DNA of 64,000 bases from Clostridia bacterium. Its GTDB lineage: Bacteria > Bacillota > Clostridia > Oscillospirales > Acutalibacteraceae. The notes below the pieces were generated by a model, which saw only the letters and a program-made list of their open reading frames with translations, was not told where the DNA came from and did not search any database. The first letter of the stretch is position 1. Each line of letters opens with the position of its first letter. The stretch lies in NCBI GenBank assembly GCA_017466365.1, contig JAFTUG010000002.1, positions 1 through 64,000 on the forward strand, written 5' to 3'. Shown here one piece after another: positions 41,454-50,640 of the stretch. A program made the position numbers and the translations under genes.

Positions 41454-43709
41454 ATGAAAGATATTTTGAAATCCACTAACAGAACATTTGAAACTCCCGA
41501 TGAGTGTATGCAGGAGATATTAAAGCTCGTGAAGGGTGACTGCACCGATGATGAAATATGCCATATAAGAAAGGCGTATAAAATAGCTGCGGAAGCTCAT
41601 AAGGACCAGAAGCGTCTTTCGGGCGAGCCTTATATCATGCATCCTTTAAGTGTTGCGCTGATACTTGCAAGCCTCGGCATGGATGAGGCTTCTATTGTTG
41701 CGGCTATTCTGCACGATACCGTTGAAGATACCGAAATGACAAAGGAAGATGTCAGCAGAGAATTCGGAGATACCGTTGCAGAGCTTGTCGAGGGTGTTAC
41801 AAAAATCGGTAAGGTGCAGATTCAGACAAAAAATGATGACGGTGGCGAAAATGTTCGTATTCAGCTTCCCACAAAGGAAGAACAGCAGGCGGAAAATATT
41901 CGCAAGATGCTCATTGCCATGTCAAGGGATATCCGTGTTATTATTATAAAGCTTGCAGACAGGCTTCATAACATGAGAACGCTTATGTTCAAACCGGAGC
42001 AGAGGCGCAGAGAAATTGCAAGAGAAACAAGTGAAATCTATGCACCTATAGCTCACCGTCTCGGTATCCGTCCCATAAAAGAAGAGCTTGAGGACCTTGC
42101 AATCAGCTATCTTGACCCCGTTGCATATAATGAAATCGGCGAGTCGCTTGAAAAGCAGAGTAAAACACGCAATGAATTCCTTGCGGATATTCAGGCAAGA
42201 ATTGAAGAAAGAGTAAAGAGTATTGTTCCCAATGCACAGGTCAGCGGACGACTTAAATCCGTTCACGGTATATACCGTAAGATGTATATGGGGAATAAGA
42301 ATTTTGACCAGATTTATGATATATATGCGGTGCGTATCATAGTTGATACGGTTATTGACTGCTATAACTGCCTCGGTATCATTCACGATATGTTTAACTC
42401 CATACCGGGCAGATTTAAAGACTATATTTCAACCCCGAAGCCAAATATGTATCAGTCGCTTCATACAACGGTTCTCGGAAAAGAGGGCATACCCTTTGAA
42501 GTTCAGATACGAACGTGGGATATGCACCATACCGCTGAATACGGTATCGCGGCTCATTGGAAATATAAGCTCGGCATAAACGGCACGGTTAAATTTGAGG
42601 AGCGCCTTGCATGGATAAGACAGCTTCTTGAAAACCAGAGTGAAACCGAGGATGTTGAAGATATCGTTACAACAATCAAGAGCGACCTTGTTCCCGAAGA
42701 AGTGTTTGTTTTCACTCCTAAAGGAGATGTTTTCAGCCTTCCGTCGGGTGCAACGGTTGTTGACTTTGCGTATGCCATTCACTCCGCAGTCGGCAATAAA
42801 ATGGTCGGTGCAAAGGTCGACGGCAGAATTGTTCCGCTTGATTATAACGTCAAAACGGGCGAAATTGTTGAAATTATGACCTCGTCGCAGCAGGGTAAGG
42901 GCCCCAGTCGTGACTGGCTTAATATCGTAAAAACAAGCCAGGCAAGAAGCAAAATCAGGCAATGGTTCAAAAAAGAACGCAGAGAAGAAAATATCGTTGA
43001 AGGCAAGGCACAGGTTGAGCGTGAATTCAAGCGCAACTTTATACGTCTTTCCGATGCGGAATTTAATGAATTTATCGCAAAGATTGCCGAAAGGCAGCAT
43101 TGCAAGACCGTTGAGGATTTTTATGCCGCAATAGGCTACGGCGGAATATCTCTTATGCGTCTTATGCCGAGAATCCGTGAGGATTACGGAAAGATGAATA
43201 AAACGGAAGAGCCGATTATTACCGTCACTCCCGTAAAGAAAAAGACGAAGAGTAAGGAAGGCGTTATTGTTGAGGGCATTGATAACTGCCTTATCAAATT
43301 TTCTCGTTGCTGCAATCCGCTTCCGGGAGATAATATTATCGGATTTATCACAAGAGGACACGGTGTTTCGATTCACACGAGAAGCTGCACAAACGTGCCT
43401 GATGATATAAGCAAGGCGGGGGAACCCGAGAGGTGGATAACCGCTTATTGGGACAGCACGGTGCGTGAGGATTTCAAATGTACGCTCCAGCTTTACTGTC
43501 TTAACAGAATCGGTTTGCTTGCCGATGTTTCAAGCATGCTTGCAAATATGCGAATTATGATTAACGATATCAGCACAAGAAACACAAAGGACGGCAGAGC
43601 GATTATTATGGTAACCGTTTCCGTTAACGGTGTTGAGCATCTGAATTCGCTTGTTTCCAAAATAGAAAAGATTGACGGTGTGTTGAGCATCGAAAGAAGC
43701 GGCATATAA
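41454..43709 (+). CDS. rel: Bifunctional (p)ppGpp synthetase/hydrolase Rel
   Basis: A 751-residue RSH protein of standard length. HD hydrolase domain: LHDTVEDTEMTKED with the HDxxED motif (about 88-94). Synthetase domain: YDIYAVRIIVDTVIDCYNCL, FKDYISTPKPNMYQSLHTTV (about 300-345). TGS domain: VFTPKGDVFSLPSGATVVDF. A zinc-finger-like segment CLIKFSRCCNPLPGD and a C-terminal ACT domain (LLADVSSMLANMRI) follow. It makes and breaks the stringent alarmone. Both active sites look complete. Followed by dtd after nine bases, the usual Firmicute order. Confidence 0.96.
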   Translation: MKDILKSTNRTFETPDECMQEILKLVKGDCTDDEICHIRKAYKIAAEAHKDQKRLSGEPYIMHPLSVALILASLGMDEASIVAAILHDTVEDTEMTKEDVSREFGDTVAELVEGVTKIGKVQIQTKNDDGGENVRIQLPTKEEQQAENIRKMLIAMSRDIRVIIIKLADRLHNMRTLMFKPEQRRREIARETSEIYAPIAHRLGIRPIKEELEDLAISYLDPVAYNEIGESLEKQSKTRNEFLADIQARIEERVKSIVPNAQVSGRLKSVHGIYRKMYMGNKNFDQIYDIYAVRIIVDTVIDCYNCLGIIHDMFNSIPGRFKDYISTPKPNMYQSLHTTVLGKEGIPFEVQIRTWDMHHTAEYGIAAHWKYKLGINGTVKFEERLAWIRQLLENQSETEDVEDIVTTIKSDLVPEEVFVFTPKGDVFSLPSGATVVDFAYAIHSAVGNKMVGAKVDGRIVPLDYNVKTGEIVEIMTSSQQGKGPSRDWLNIVKTSQARSKIRQWFKKERREENIVEGKAQVEREFKRNFIRLSDAEFNEFIAKIAERQHCKTVEDFYAAIGYGGISLMRLMPRIREDYGKMNKTEEPIITVTPVKKKTKSKEGVIVEGIDNCLIKFSRCCNPLPGDNIIGFITRGHGVSIHTRSCTNVPDDISKAGEPERWITAYWDSTVREDFKCTLQLYCLNRIGLLADVSSMLANMRIMINDISTRNTKDGRAIIMVTVSVNGVEHLNSLVSKIEKIDGVLSIERSGI

Positions 43710-43718
43710 GGAGATAAA

Positions 43719-44180
43719 ATGAGAGCAGTAGTTCAAAGAGTAAATAAATCATCTGTCAGTGTTGACGGCGAAATAAAAGGTTTTGTCGGAAAGGGCTTCA
43801 ATGTTCTTCTCGGTGTAATGAACGGTGATACCGAGTCGCAGGCGGAATTGCTTGCAGGCAAGGTTGCAAGGCTGCGTGTTTTCGAGGACGAAAATGAAAA
43901 AATGAACTTAAGTGTTACGGATATAGGCGGCGAAATTCTTGTTATCTCGCAGTTTACCCTCTGTGCGGATATAAAGAAAGGTAACCGTCCGTCATTCACG
44001 GATTCCGCTCCTCCTGCAGAGGCAAACAGACTTTATGAGTATTTCTGTGAGAAGCTTCGTGAAAACGGCGTTTCAAAGGTTGCAACGGGCGTTTTTGCAG
44101 CGGATATGAAGGTGGAAATCGAAAATGACGGTCCCGTAACTATTGTTATGGATACCGATATTTGGGATAAGAGAGGCTGA
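43719..44180 (+). CDS. dtd: D-aminoacyl-tRNA deacylase
   Basis: A 153-residue Dtd, full length. It starts [19 protein letters not shown] and holds [23 protein letters not shown] and [10 protein letters not shown], the cross-subunit Gly-cisPro motif region. It removes D-amino acids and glycine from mischarged tRNAs. AAGGAG lies six bases upstream. The gene sits between rel and an MBL hydrolase, two bases from the latter. Confidence 0.95.
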   Translation: MRAVVQRVNKSSVSVDGEIKGFVGKGFNVLLGVMNGDTESQAELLAGKVARLRVFEDENEKMNLSVTDIGGEILVISQFTLCADIKKGNRPSFTDSAPPAEANRLYEYFCEKLRENGVSKVATGVFAADMKVEIENDGPVTIVMDTDIWDKRG

Positions 44181-44182
44181 AA

Positions 44183-44824
44183 ATGAAAATATTGCAGATA
44201 AAGCTTGGACATGAGATTTTTGCAAACTGCTATCTGATTATTGATGAAGCAACGGGCGATGCGGCGATTATCGACCCGGGCTGGTATGACGAAACAATAA
44301 TCAATACTTTGGCAAAAGAAAATGTTAACCTTAAATATGTTTTGCTCACCCACGGTCATTTTGACCATGTTAGCGGTGTTTACGGCTTGCAGCATGAAAT
44401 GGGTGCAAAGGTTGTTATCCATGGATGCGACCGTGAGCATCTTCTCGACCCGAGAAAGAGCCTTGCAGAGGGCAATTTTCCCGAGCCTCATCAGCCCGTT
44501 TGCGCCGATATTCTTGTGAAAGACGGCGACACGCTGAAGCTTGGCGAAAGCGAAATAAAGGTTATGAGTACACCGGGTCACACAAACGGCAGCGTATGCT
44601 ATATACTTGAAGATGACAGAGTTATATTCAGCGGAGATACGCTGTTTTGCATGACTGCGGGAAGAACCGATTTCTGGGACGGAAGCGATGAAAAAATGAT
44701 TGCTTCGCTTAAAAGGCTCATTGCTCTTGAGGGCGATTACAAGGTTTATCCCGGTCATAACAGAGAAACCACTCTTGAAAGAGAAAGAACACGCAATTGG
44801 TATATCAGAAGGATGGTAAAATAA
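44183..44824 (+). CDS. MBL-fold hydrolase, glyoxalase II-like
   Basis: A 213-residue compact metallo-beta-lactamase-fold enzyme. The zinc motif is LLTHGHFDHVSGV (HxHxDH), with TPGHTNGSVCY, FSGDTLF and a final VYPGHNRETT supplying the other ligands. This size and order match YqgX/GloB-like hydrolases that follow rel and dtd in many Clostridia. It probably hydrolyses thioesters such as S-lactoylglutathione analogues; the thiol cofactor is unknown. Its stop touches the hemZ GTG start. Confidence 0.88.
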   Translation: MKILQIKLGHEIFANCYLIIDEATGDAAIIDPGWYDETIINTLAKENVNLKYVLLTHGHFDHVSGVYGLQHEMGAKVVIHGCDREHLLDPRKSLAEGNFPEPHQPVCADILVKDGDTLKLGESEIKVMSTPGHTNGSVCYILEDDRVIFSGDTLFCMTAGRTDFWDGSDEKMIASLKRLIALEGDYKVYPGHNRETTLERERTRNWYIRRMVK

Positions 44825-46294
44825 GTGATATTAAGAATTTTCGGGCACGATTTCCATTATGAATGCGAAAATCTTTGCAGGGTATATTATCCCAACGAAA
44901 AAATTAATATAGTTTACGGCGATGAGGGCGATGACGAAAAAACCGTTATAACAAAGTGCAGTGCGGTTGACGGCGGAAATCTTATCGAGGTTGAAGCATG
45001 CATTGACGGTGTTTCAAGGTCTGCAAAAGCGGAGGTTGTTGCATCGGAAGAAGAGCTTCGGGATAAGAGTGAGCTTAAAACGGCACAGCTTATTTTTGAG
45101 CTTCTTTCCGAAATAACGGGTTATACTCCTCCGTGGGGAGTGCTTACGGGTGTTCGTCCTTCAAAGCTTATGCTTCGCCTGATTGAACAGATGGGTGTTG
45201 ACGGCGCAAGAGAATATTTTACCCGTGATTTGCTTGTAAGCGAAGAAAAAACAAGCCTTGCTCAAACTGTTGCGGCGGCAGAGGAAAAAATAGTTGCTCT
45301 TTCGGAGGATAAATCCTTCAGCCTCTATGTTTCCATTCCTTTTTGCCCCACAAGATGCAGCTATTGCTCATTTGTTTCGCATTCAATAGCCAATTCCAAT
45401 GCCCGAAAGCTTTTGCCCGAATATCTTGAAAAGCTTGCTGAAGAAATCGAGATTACGGGTTCAATTGCCAAGAAACTCGGTCTGAAGCTTGAGAGTGTTT
45501 ATTTCGGCGGCGGTACACCGGGCGTGCTTGAAGCTCCGCAGATGGACAGACTTCTCGGCGCAATCGAAAATTCTTTTGACCTTTCCGCTTTGCGCGAGTA
45601 TACCGTTGAGGTCGGCAGACCCGATACGGTAACTCCCGAAAAGCTTCGTATATTAAAGCTTCACAACGTTGAAAGAATAAGCATTAATCCGCAGACCTTC
45701 AATCAGAAAACCCTGGAGCTTATCGGCAGAAATCACAGCGTTGAGCAGGCTGTCAAATCCTATCAGCTTGCAAAGGCTTACGGTTTTGATAGCATCAACA
45801 TGGATCTTATTGCAGGTCTGCCCGATGAAACATATGAGGATTTTTGCTCAAGTGTTGATACCGCAATTTCACTTTCTCCCGAAAACATAACCGTACATAC
45901 CCTTGCACTTAAGCGTTCCTCCGAACTCAATGCTTCCGGTGCAGGTGTTTCCGGCGGCAACGAAGCAAAGAAAATGCTTGAATATGCATCGAAAAGGCTT
46001 TATGAAAGCGGATATGCGCCGTATTACATGTACAGACAGAGCAAATGTGTCGGAAACCTTGAAAATATCGGCTGGTGCAAGACGGGCAAGGAATGCCTCT
46101 ATAATGTTTTTATGATGGAGGAATGTCATACGGTGCTTGCAGTCGGCGCAGGCGGAGTGACGAAGCTTTGTAATCAAAATACCAATAATGTTGAACGCAT
46201 TTTCAATTATAAATATCCTTATGAATATATTTCCGGTTTTGACAAAATAAGCGAACGCAAAAACGGAATAAAGAGTTTTTATTTGTCATACTAA
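44825..46294 (+). CDS. hemZ: Coproporphyrinogen dehydrogenase HemZ, radical SAM
   Basis: A 489-residue HemZ/HemN-like radical SAM protein starting at GTG 44825. Residues 1-160 are the HemZ-specific N-terminal domain with TGYTPPWGVLTGVRPSKL. The cluster motif is CPTRCSYC (C174, C178, C181), followed by VYFGGGTPGVL, EVGRPDTVTPEKL and INMDLIAGLPDE. It is linked to oxygen-independent haem synthesis, although many anaerobes keep HemZ without a full haem pathway; no other hem gene is in the window. Last gene of the recJ block. Confidence 0.9.
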   Translation: MILRIFGHDFHYECENLCRVYYPNEKINIVYGDEGDDEKTVITKCSAVDGGNLIEVEACIDGVSRSAKAEVVASEEELRDKSELKTAQLIFELLSEITGYTPPWGVLTGVRPSKLMLRLIEQMGVDGAREYFTRDLLVSEEKTSLAQTVAAAEEKIVALSEDKSFSLYVSIPFCPTRCSYCSFVSHSIANSNARKLLPEYLEKLAEEIEITGSIAKKLGLKLESVYFGGGTPGVLEAPQMDRLLGAIENSFDLSALREYTVEVGRPDTVTPEKLRILKLHNVERISINPQTFNQKTLELIGRNHSVEQAVKSYQLAKAYGFDSINMDLIAGLPDETYEDFCSSVDTAISLSPENITVHTLALKRSSELNASGAGVSGGNEAKKMLEYASKRLYESGYAPYYMYRQSKCVGNLENIGWCKTGKECLYNVFMMEECHTVLAVGAGGVTKLCNQNTNNVERIFNYKYPYEYISGFDKISERKNGIKSFYLSY

Positions 46295-46314
46295 ATCTTA
46301 TAGGGTGATTAAGT

Positions 46315-47238
46315 ATGAATAGTGCTGAAAAATACACAAGCAGCAGAATAAATAACCTTGCGCTTGAACCGAAAAAATTCCTTGATGAATGTTCAAGGAG
46401 CTATCATGCAAAGGTTTCTGCTGCGGCAAGAAATATATTTGATGATAAAAGCAAAAAAATAGTAATGCTGGCCGGTCCAAGCTCATCGGGAAAAACAACA
46501 ACGGCAAATCTGCTTTCAAAGATGCTCGGATATATGGGCGGCAGGGCATATACCGTTTCGCTTGATGATTTTTACCATCCGCATTCCGTAGGTTATCCGC
46601 TTGATGAAAACGGTAAGCCCGATTATGAATGCGTTGAGGCTCTTGATATTGAGCTTTTGCATCTTTGCTTCGGCGAGCTTATCAGAAAGGGCAGGGCAGA
46701 GCTTCCTGTTTTTGATTTCAAGTCGGGTGAAAGAATAAATAATGCAAAAAAGGTTGAACTTTCCGAAAATGATGTTATAATCGTCGAAGGGCTTCATGCG
46801 CTGAATCCTGTCATAACGGAAACTCTTGATGAAAACGGACTTTATAAGATTTATGTCAGCGTGTCTTCAAGAGTTTATGAAGAGGACGGCAGTGTGCTTC
46901 TTTCAAAACGTGATTTGAGGTTTACGCGGCGTATGGTCAGGGATTACAGCTTCCGTTCAACCTCTGTTGAAAGAACTTTTGAAATATGGCAGAGCGTAAT
47001 GCGCGGCGAGGATAAATATCTTTTTCCGTTTGAAGGGAATGCAGATATAAAAATCAATTCTTTCCATCCGTGCGAGCCGTGTGTTTTTGCTCAAAGAGCC
47101 GTAAGGCTTTTAGAAACCGCTCTGAACGGTGAAAACAGTGAAAAGGCCGCTCTTATGATTAATAAGTTAAGCCTCTTCAAAGATATAGATTATTCAATTC
47201 TTCCCGAGGATTCTCTTCTGCGTGAATTTACGGGCTGA
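46315..47238 (+). CDS. Nucleoside kinase, uridine-kinase family
   Basis: A 307-residue P-loop kinase of the phosphoribulokinase/uridine kinase family. Walker A is AGPSSSGKTTTANLLSKML (53-71). VSLDDFYHPH holds the substrate Asp, YECVEALDIELL follows, and VIIVEGLHALNP is Walker B. RFTRRMVRDYSFRSTS is the lid. Many Clostridial relatives are about 550 residues with an N-terminal TGS or threonyl-tRNA-synthetase-like domain; that domain is missing here, leaving only a short 40-residue lead. It probably phosphorylates uridine or another nucleoside. Confidence 0.83.
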   Translation: MNSAEKYTSSRINNLALEPKKFLDECSRSYHAKVSAAARNIFDDKSKKIVMLAGPSSSGKTTTANLLSKMLGYMGGRAYTVSLDDFYHPHSVGYPLDENGKPDYECVEALDIELLHLCFGELIRKGRAELPVFDFKSGERINNAKKVELSENDVIIVEGLHALNPVITETLDENGLYKIYVSVSSRVYEEDGSVLLSKRDLRFTRRMVRDYSFRSTSVERTFEIWQSVMRGEDKYLFPFEGNADIKINSFHPCEPCVFAQRAVRLLETALNGENSEKAALMINKLSLFKDIDYSILPEDSLLREFTG

Positions 47239-47287
47239 TGCAGTATTATAAAGTGAAAATAATAACAGGAAAAGGAGTGTGAGCCGA

Positions 47288-49111
47288 TTGGCTACAGGAA
47301 AAAAACAGTCGGTATTAAACGGTGCAATGATGCTTATGTTTGCCGTTTTGCTCGTTAAGGTTATCGGTCTTTTGTTTAAAATTCCGCTGACCGATATGAT
47401 TGGCGCGGCAGGCAGAGGCTATTTCAACTCGGCATACGAGATTTATACCCCCATTTTTGCAATATCAATGGCAGGTTTGCCTGTTGCGGTTTCAAGAATG
47501 GTTGCCGAAAATATTGCTCTCGGAAATTACAGAGAGCCGAGAATGATTCGTAAGGTATCGCAGCGTCTGTTTATTATCGTCGGAATAACAGGAACCTTGA
47601 TTCTTCTCGCTGCTGCTTATCCTTATGCACGTTTCGTTGCAAATATCCGCAGCCTTCCTGCAGTTCTTTGCGTTGCTCCCTCCATTTTCTTCTGCTGTTA
47701 TATGTCAACCTACAGAGGATATTACGAGGGCTTAAGAAACATGACTCCGACTGCGATATCGCAGGTTGTTGAAGCGCTCGGAAAGCTTGTTGTGGGTCTT
47801 GTTCTTGCAAAGCTCGTTACGCAGACGGGTATGAATCAGTATGAAAGCGGAATGCTCGCATCGAGCAATACTTCCGCAACAGTTTTCGGCAATGAGGTAA
47901 CAAGTCTTGCCGAGGCAAACAGCGTTATAACTCCGTGGGCTGCTGCAGGTGCGGTTATGGGTGTTACCATAGGCTCTGTTGCCGCAGCGGTATTCCTTAC
48001 CATATATTATAGGGTCAAAGGCGACGGTATAACAAGAACGCAGCTTGTAAATTCCGAAAAATCTGCTCCTTCGGATAAGCTTGCAAAGGATATGATAAAG
48101 ATAGCCGTTCCCATGGTTATCAGCGCTCTTATTCTCAACATAACAAATCTTGTTGATACCGTAACAATTCAATCAAGACTCACTTCCGCTATTGAATCGG
48201 ATTCCGCAACGATTTTGCAGATGCATTCCGAGGCTATTAACGAAGCTGTCAGACTTTCAAGAATCAATATCAGCGATTCTGCCGAGATTGTAAAATATCT
48301 TTGGGGTTCATACGGTATGGCTCTTGATTTCAGAAATCTTATTCCCAACCTTACTCTTCAGCTCGGCATAAGCGCGCTTCCCGCACTCGCTGCTGCATGG
48401 GCGGTAAAAGAGAAAAAGGGCATAAAATCAACAATCGAACTTGTTTTGAGAATATGCATGCTTATCGGTTTGCCTGCAGGCTTCGGTATGGCGGCTCTTG
48501 CAACTCCTCTCCTTACCCTTATTTACGGCAGAGGCTCAAGCTCCGATGCAATTCCCGTTGTTGCTCCCATCATGGTTGCTTACGGTATTGCAACGGCTCT
48601 TATGGCTGTTTCAACACCCATAACCAACATGCTTCAGGCAATCGGAAGAACAGATATACCTGTTAAATCCGTTGTTGTGGGTGCAATATGCAAAATCACA
48701 TGTAACTTTATCCTTGTAGGTAATCCTAAAATCAATGTTTACGGTGCGGTGGTCGGCACAATACTCTTCTATGTTGTAATTGTTGCGTGCAACCTTACTT
48801 CACTTCTCCGTATTTCAAAGGTAAAGATTAACTGGGCATCAATCCTTGTTAAGCCTCTTATATGCGCCGCTCTCTGCGGTGTAACTGCATTTGCTTCTTA
48901 TGGCCTGCTCTCCAAGATATTCCCTGTGGGAAATACAGAAAGCATTCTGAATATGGGAACAATTTCAACCGTTATTGCGGTCGGTCTCGCGGTAGTTGTG
49001 TATGTTATTTCACTTCTTCTTGTCAAAGGCGTTGCCCGTGAAGATATTTCTGTTTTGCCAAAAGGAGAAAAAATTGCAAAAACCCTTGAAAAATATGGAC
49101 TTTTAGGTTAA
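47288..49111 (+). CDS. MVF-family flippase, YabM/SpoVB-like
   Basis: A 607-residue MATE/MVF membrane protein with about fourteen helices. GTG 47279 is too close to AAAAGGAG (47270-47277), so TTG 47288 is chosen. Family motifs: LVKVIGLLFKIPLTDMIGAA in the first helix, YFNSAYEIYTPIFAISMAGL, and YRGYYEGLRNMTPTAISQV. It flips lipid-linked sugars such as cell-wall or cortex precursors. It heads the block matching the B. subtilis yabM-yabN-yabO-yabP-yabQ-divIC-yabR order, so it is the YabM equivalent. Confidence 0.85.
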   Translation: MATGKKQSVLNGAMMLMFAVLLVKVIGLLFKIPLTDMIGAAGRGYFNSAYEIYTPIFAISMAGLPVAVSRMVAENIALGNYREPRMIRKVSQRLFIIVGITGTLILLAAAYPYARFVANIRSLPAVLCVAPSIFFCCYMSTYRGYYEGLRNMTPTAISQVVEALGKLVVGLVLAKLVTQTGMNQYESGMLASSNTSATVFGNEVTSLAEANSVITPWAAAGAVMGVTIGSVAAAVFLTIYYRVKGDGITRTQLVNSEKSAPSDKLAKDMIKIAVPMVISALILNITNLVDTVTIQSRLTSAIESDSATILQMHSEAINEAVRLSRINISDSAEIVKYLWGSYGMALDFRNLIPNLTLQLGISALPALAAAWAVKEKKGIKSTIELVLRICMLIGLPAGFGMAALATPLLTLIYGRGSSSDAIPVVAPIMVAYGIATALMAVSTPITNMLQAIGRTDIPVKSVVVGAICKITCNFILVGNPKINVYGAVVGTILFYVVIVACNLTSLLRISKVKINWASILVKPLICAALCGVTAFASYGLLSKIFPVGNTESILNMGTISTVIAVGLAVVVYVISLLLVKGVAREDISVLPKGEKIAKTLEKYGLLG

Positions 49112-49143
49112 AATAGAGGTTGCGTATATTGGGAGTGAGAAAA

Positions 49144-49941
49144 ATGGTTGATTTTGAGCGCAAAGACAGTTATAATATTCACGACCTTGTTGAGATAATG
49201 AGATTGCTTCGTGCTCCCGGTGGTTGTCCGTGGGATGCGGAGCAGACCCATGAAAGCATCAAGAAAAATCTTATTGAAGAAACCTATGAGGTTATTGAGG
49301 CAATCAATAAGAGCGATAACGAACTTCTCTGCGAAGAACTCGGCGATTTACTCATGCAGGTTGTTTTTCATGCATGCATGGAAAACGAAAAAGGTGTGTT
49401 TGATTTTGATGATGTGTGTGACGGCGTTTGCAAAAAGCTTATAGAACGCCATCCGCATGTTTTCGGAGAAACAATGGTATCGGGTGTTGACGATGTTCTG
49501 ACCAATTGGGATGATATTAAAAGAAAAACCAAGGGTCAGAAAACAACAACGCAGTCAATGCTCAGCGTTCCCAGAGAGCTTCCTGCTCTTATGCGTGCAA
49601 CAAAGCTTCAAAAAAAGGCTGCTGATGTCGGCTTTGATTGGAGCGATGTTTCGGGTGCTCTCGATAAGCTTCAGGAAGAAATCAATGAGCTTCGTCAGGC
49701 TGTCGAAAATAATGACAGAACCAACATGAATGAAGAACTCGGCGATGTTCTTTTCTCTGCCGTTAATGTTTCAAGATTCATAAAATCCGATGCGGAGGAA
49801 GCGCTTACCGCCGCAAGCGATAAGTTCCTTTCAAGGTTCACAACCGTTGAAAAGCTTGCCGGGGAGCGCGGGATAGATATGAATGCTTCAGAGCTTGAAG
49901 AGCTTGATAAGCTTTGGGATGAAGCTAAAAAAATTAATTGA
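49144..49941 (+). CDS. mazG: Nucleoside triphosphate pyrophosphohydrolase MazG
   Basis: A 265-residue protein with two MazG domains. ATG 49144 is used because GGGAG lies eight bases before it; TTG 49120 lacks a site. The first domain begins LRAPGGCPWDAEQTHESIKK and holds EETYEVIEAI and ELGDLLMQVVFHA, the ExxE...ExxD metal site. The second has KLQEEINELRQAV and EELGDVLFSAVNVSRF. The N-terminal methylase domain of B. subtilis YabN is absent, giving the E. coli-like length. It hydrolyses non-canonical or excess NTPs. Confidence 0.94.
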   Translation: MVDFERKDSYNIHDLVEIMRLLRAPGGCPWDAEQTHESIKKNLIEETYEVIEAINKSDNELLCEELGDLLMQVVFHACMENEKGVFDFDDVCDGVCKKLIERHPHVFGETMVSGVDDVLTNWDDIKRKTKGQKTTTQSMLSVPRELPALMRATKLQKKAADVGFDWSDVSGALDKLQEEINELRQAVENNDRTNMNEELGDVLFSAVNVSRFIKSDAEEALTAASDKFLSRFTTVEKLAGERGIDMNASELEELDKLWDEAKKIN

Positions 49942-50001
49942 ATATGGATACTTTAATGTATTTCATAAAATAGAAAACAAAAAAAGATTGGAGTTAGAAA
50001 A

Positions 50002-50277
50002 ATGAATAAGACAGAACTCGTAAACGCAATTGCAAAGAACGAAGGCATCGAAAAGAAGTGCGCTGAAAAGGCAGTTAACGCTGTATTTGCAGCTGTTGCT
50101 GATGCTCTCGCAGCAGGTGAGAAGGTTCAGCTTATCGGTTTTGGTACTTTTGAAGTTCGTGAGCGCGCTGAAAAGACAGCTCGTAACCCCAGAACAGGCG
50201 AAACAATCACAGTTCCCGCAACAAAGGCTCCCGCTTTCAAGGCAGGCGCAGCTCTTAAGGCAAAGGTTGCAAAATAA
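50002..50277 (+). CDS. hup: HU-family DNA-binding protein
   Basis: A 91-residue HU: MNKTELVNAIAKNEGIEKK, then GEKVQLIGFGTFEVRERAEK, the arm TARNPRTGETITVPATKAPA, and FKAGAALKAKV. It bends DNA and compacts the nucleoid. Codon use is strongly biased, as expected for high expression, and TTGGAG precedes the ATG. Its place between mazG and rqcP in the yab cluster is common in Clostridia but not in B. subtilis. Confidence 0.97.
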   Translation: MNKTELVNAIAKNEGIEKKCAEKAVNAVFAAVADALAAGEKVQLIGFGTFEVRERAEKTARNPRTGETITVPATKAPAFKAGAALKAKVAK

Positions 50278-50292
50278 TTTTACTGAAAACGG

Positions 50293-50320
50293 GGCTGCTT
50301 AACGGCAGCCTCTTTTCTTT
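50293..50320 (+). terminator. Terminator after HU gene
   Basis: GGCTGC/GCAGCC with loop TTAACG, followed by TCTTTTCTTT. The tract is broken by C, so read-through into rqcP is likely. Confidence 0.75.
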
Positions 50321-50336
50321 ACGGAGTGGTAATAAT

Positions 50337-50576
50337 ATGCGTCTTGATAAATACCTTAAGGTATCAAGAATAATCAAAAGAAGAACCGTTGCCAACGATG
50401 CATGCGATGCAAAGCATGTTACGGTTAACGGCAAGGTGGCAAGGGCATCTTATGATGTTAAGGTCGGAGATATAATAGAAATTACCTTCGGCTCAAACAC
50501 GAATAAATTTGAGGTTTTGAGTGTTTCTGAACATGCAACAAAAGAAACCGCCGCAATGATGTTCAAGCCTCTTTAA
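50337..50576 (+). CDS. rqcP: RqcP, S4-domain RNA-binding protein
   Basis: A 79-residue S4-like protein (YabO/RqcP): MRLDKYLKVSRIIKRRTVAN, then VTVNGKVARASYDVKVGD and a short C-terminal strand. RqcP binds stalled 50S subunits with RqcH and helps add poly-Ala tails in ribosome quality control. ACGGAGTGG lies before the ATG. It is directly upstream of yabP as in B. subtilis. Confidence 0.93.
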   Translation: MRLDKYLKVSRIIKRRTVANDACDAKHVTVNGKVARASYDVKVGDIIEITFGSNTNKFEVLSVSEHATKETAAMMFKPL

Positions 50577-50591
50577 TATAAAAGAATAAAC

Positions 50592-50638
50592 AAGCCTCCC
50601 GAAGCATATCATTTATTGAATGCAAAAGGGAGGTTTTT
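50592..50638 (+). promoter_or_regulatory. Hairpin burying yabP ribosome site
   Basis: AAGCCTCCC (50592-50600) pairs with GGGAGGTTT (50628-50636), with GCAT/ATGC pairing inside. GGGAGG is the ribosome site of yabP and T5 follows, two bases before ATG 50641. It has both terminator and site-hiding form, like the hairpin at 28005-28053. Confidence 0.75.
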
Positions 50639-50640
50639 AT

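Noticed and set aside
42429..43376. 315-codon minus-strand frame inside rel
   Set aside because: Opposite an unmistakable Rel protein; composition is Cys/Asn-rich and motif-free.
47279..47287. GTG 47279 as start of the flippase
   Set aside because: Only one base separates it from AAAAGGAG; TTG 47288 has proper spacing.
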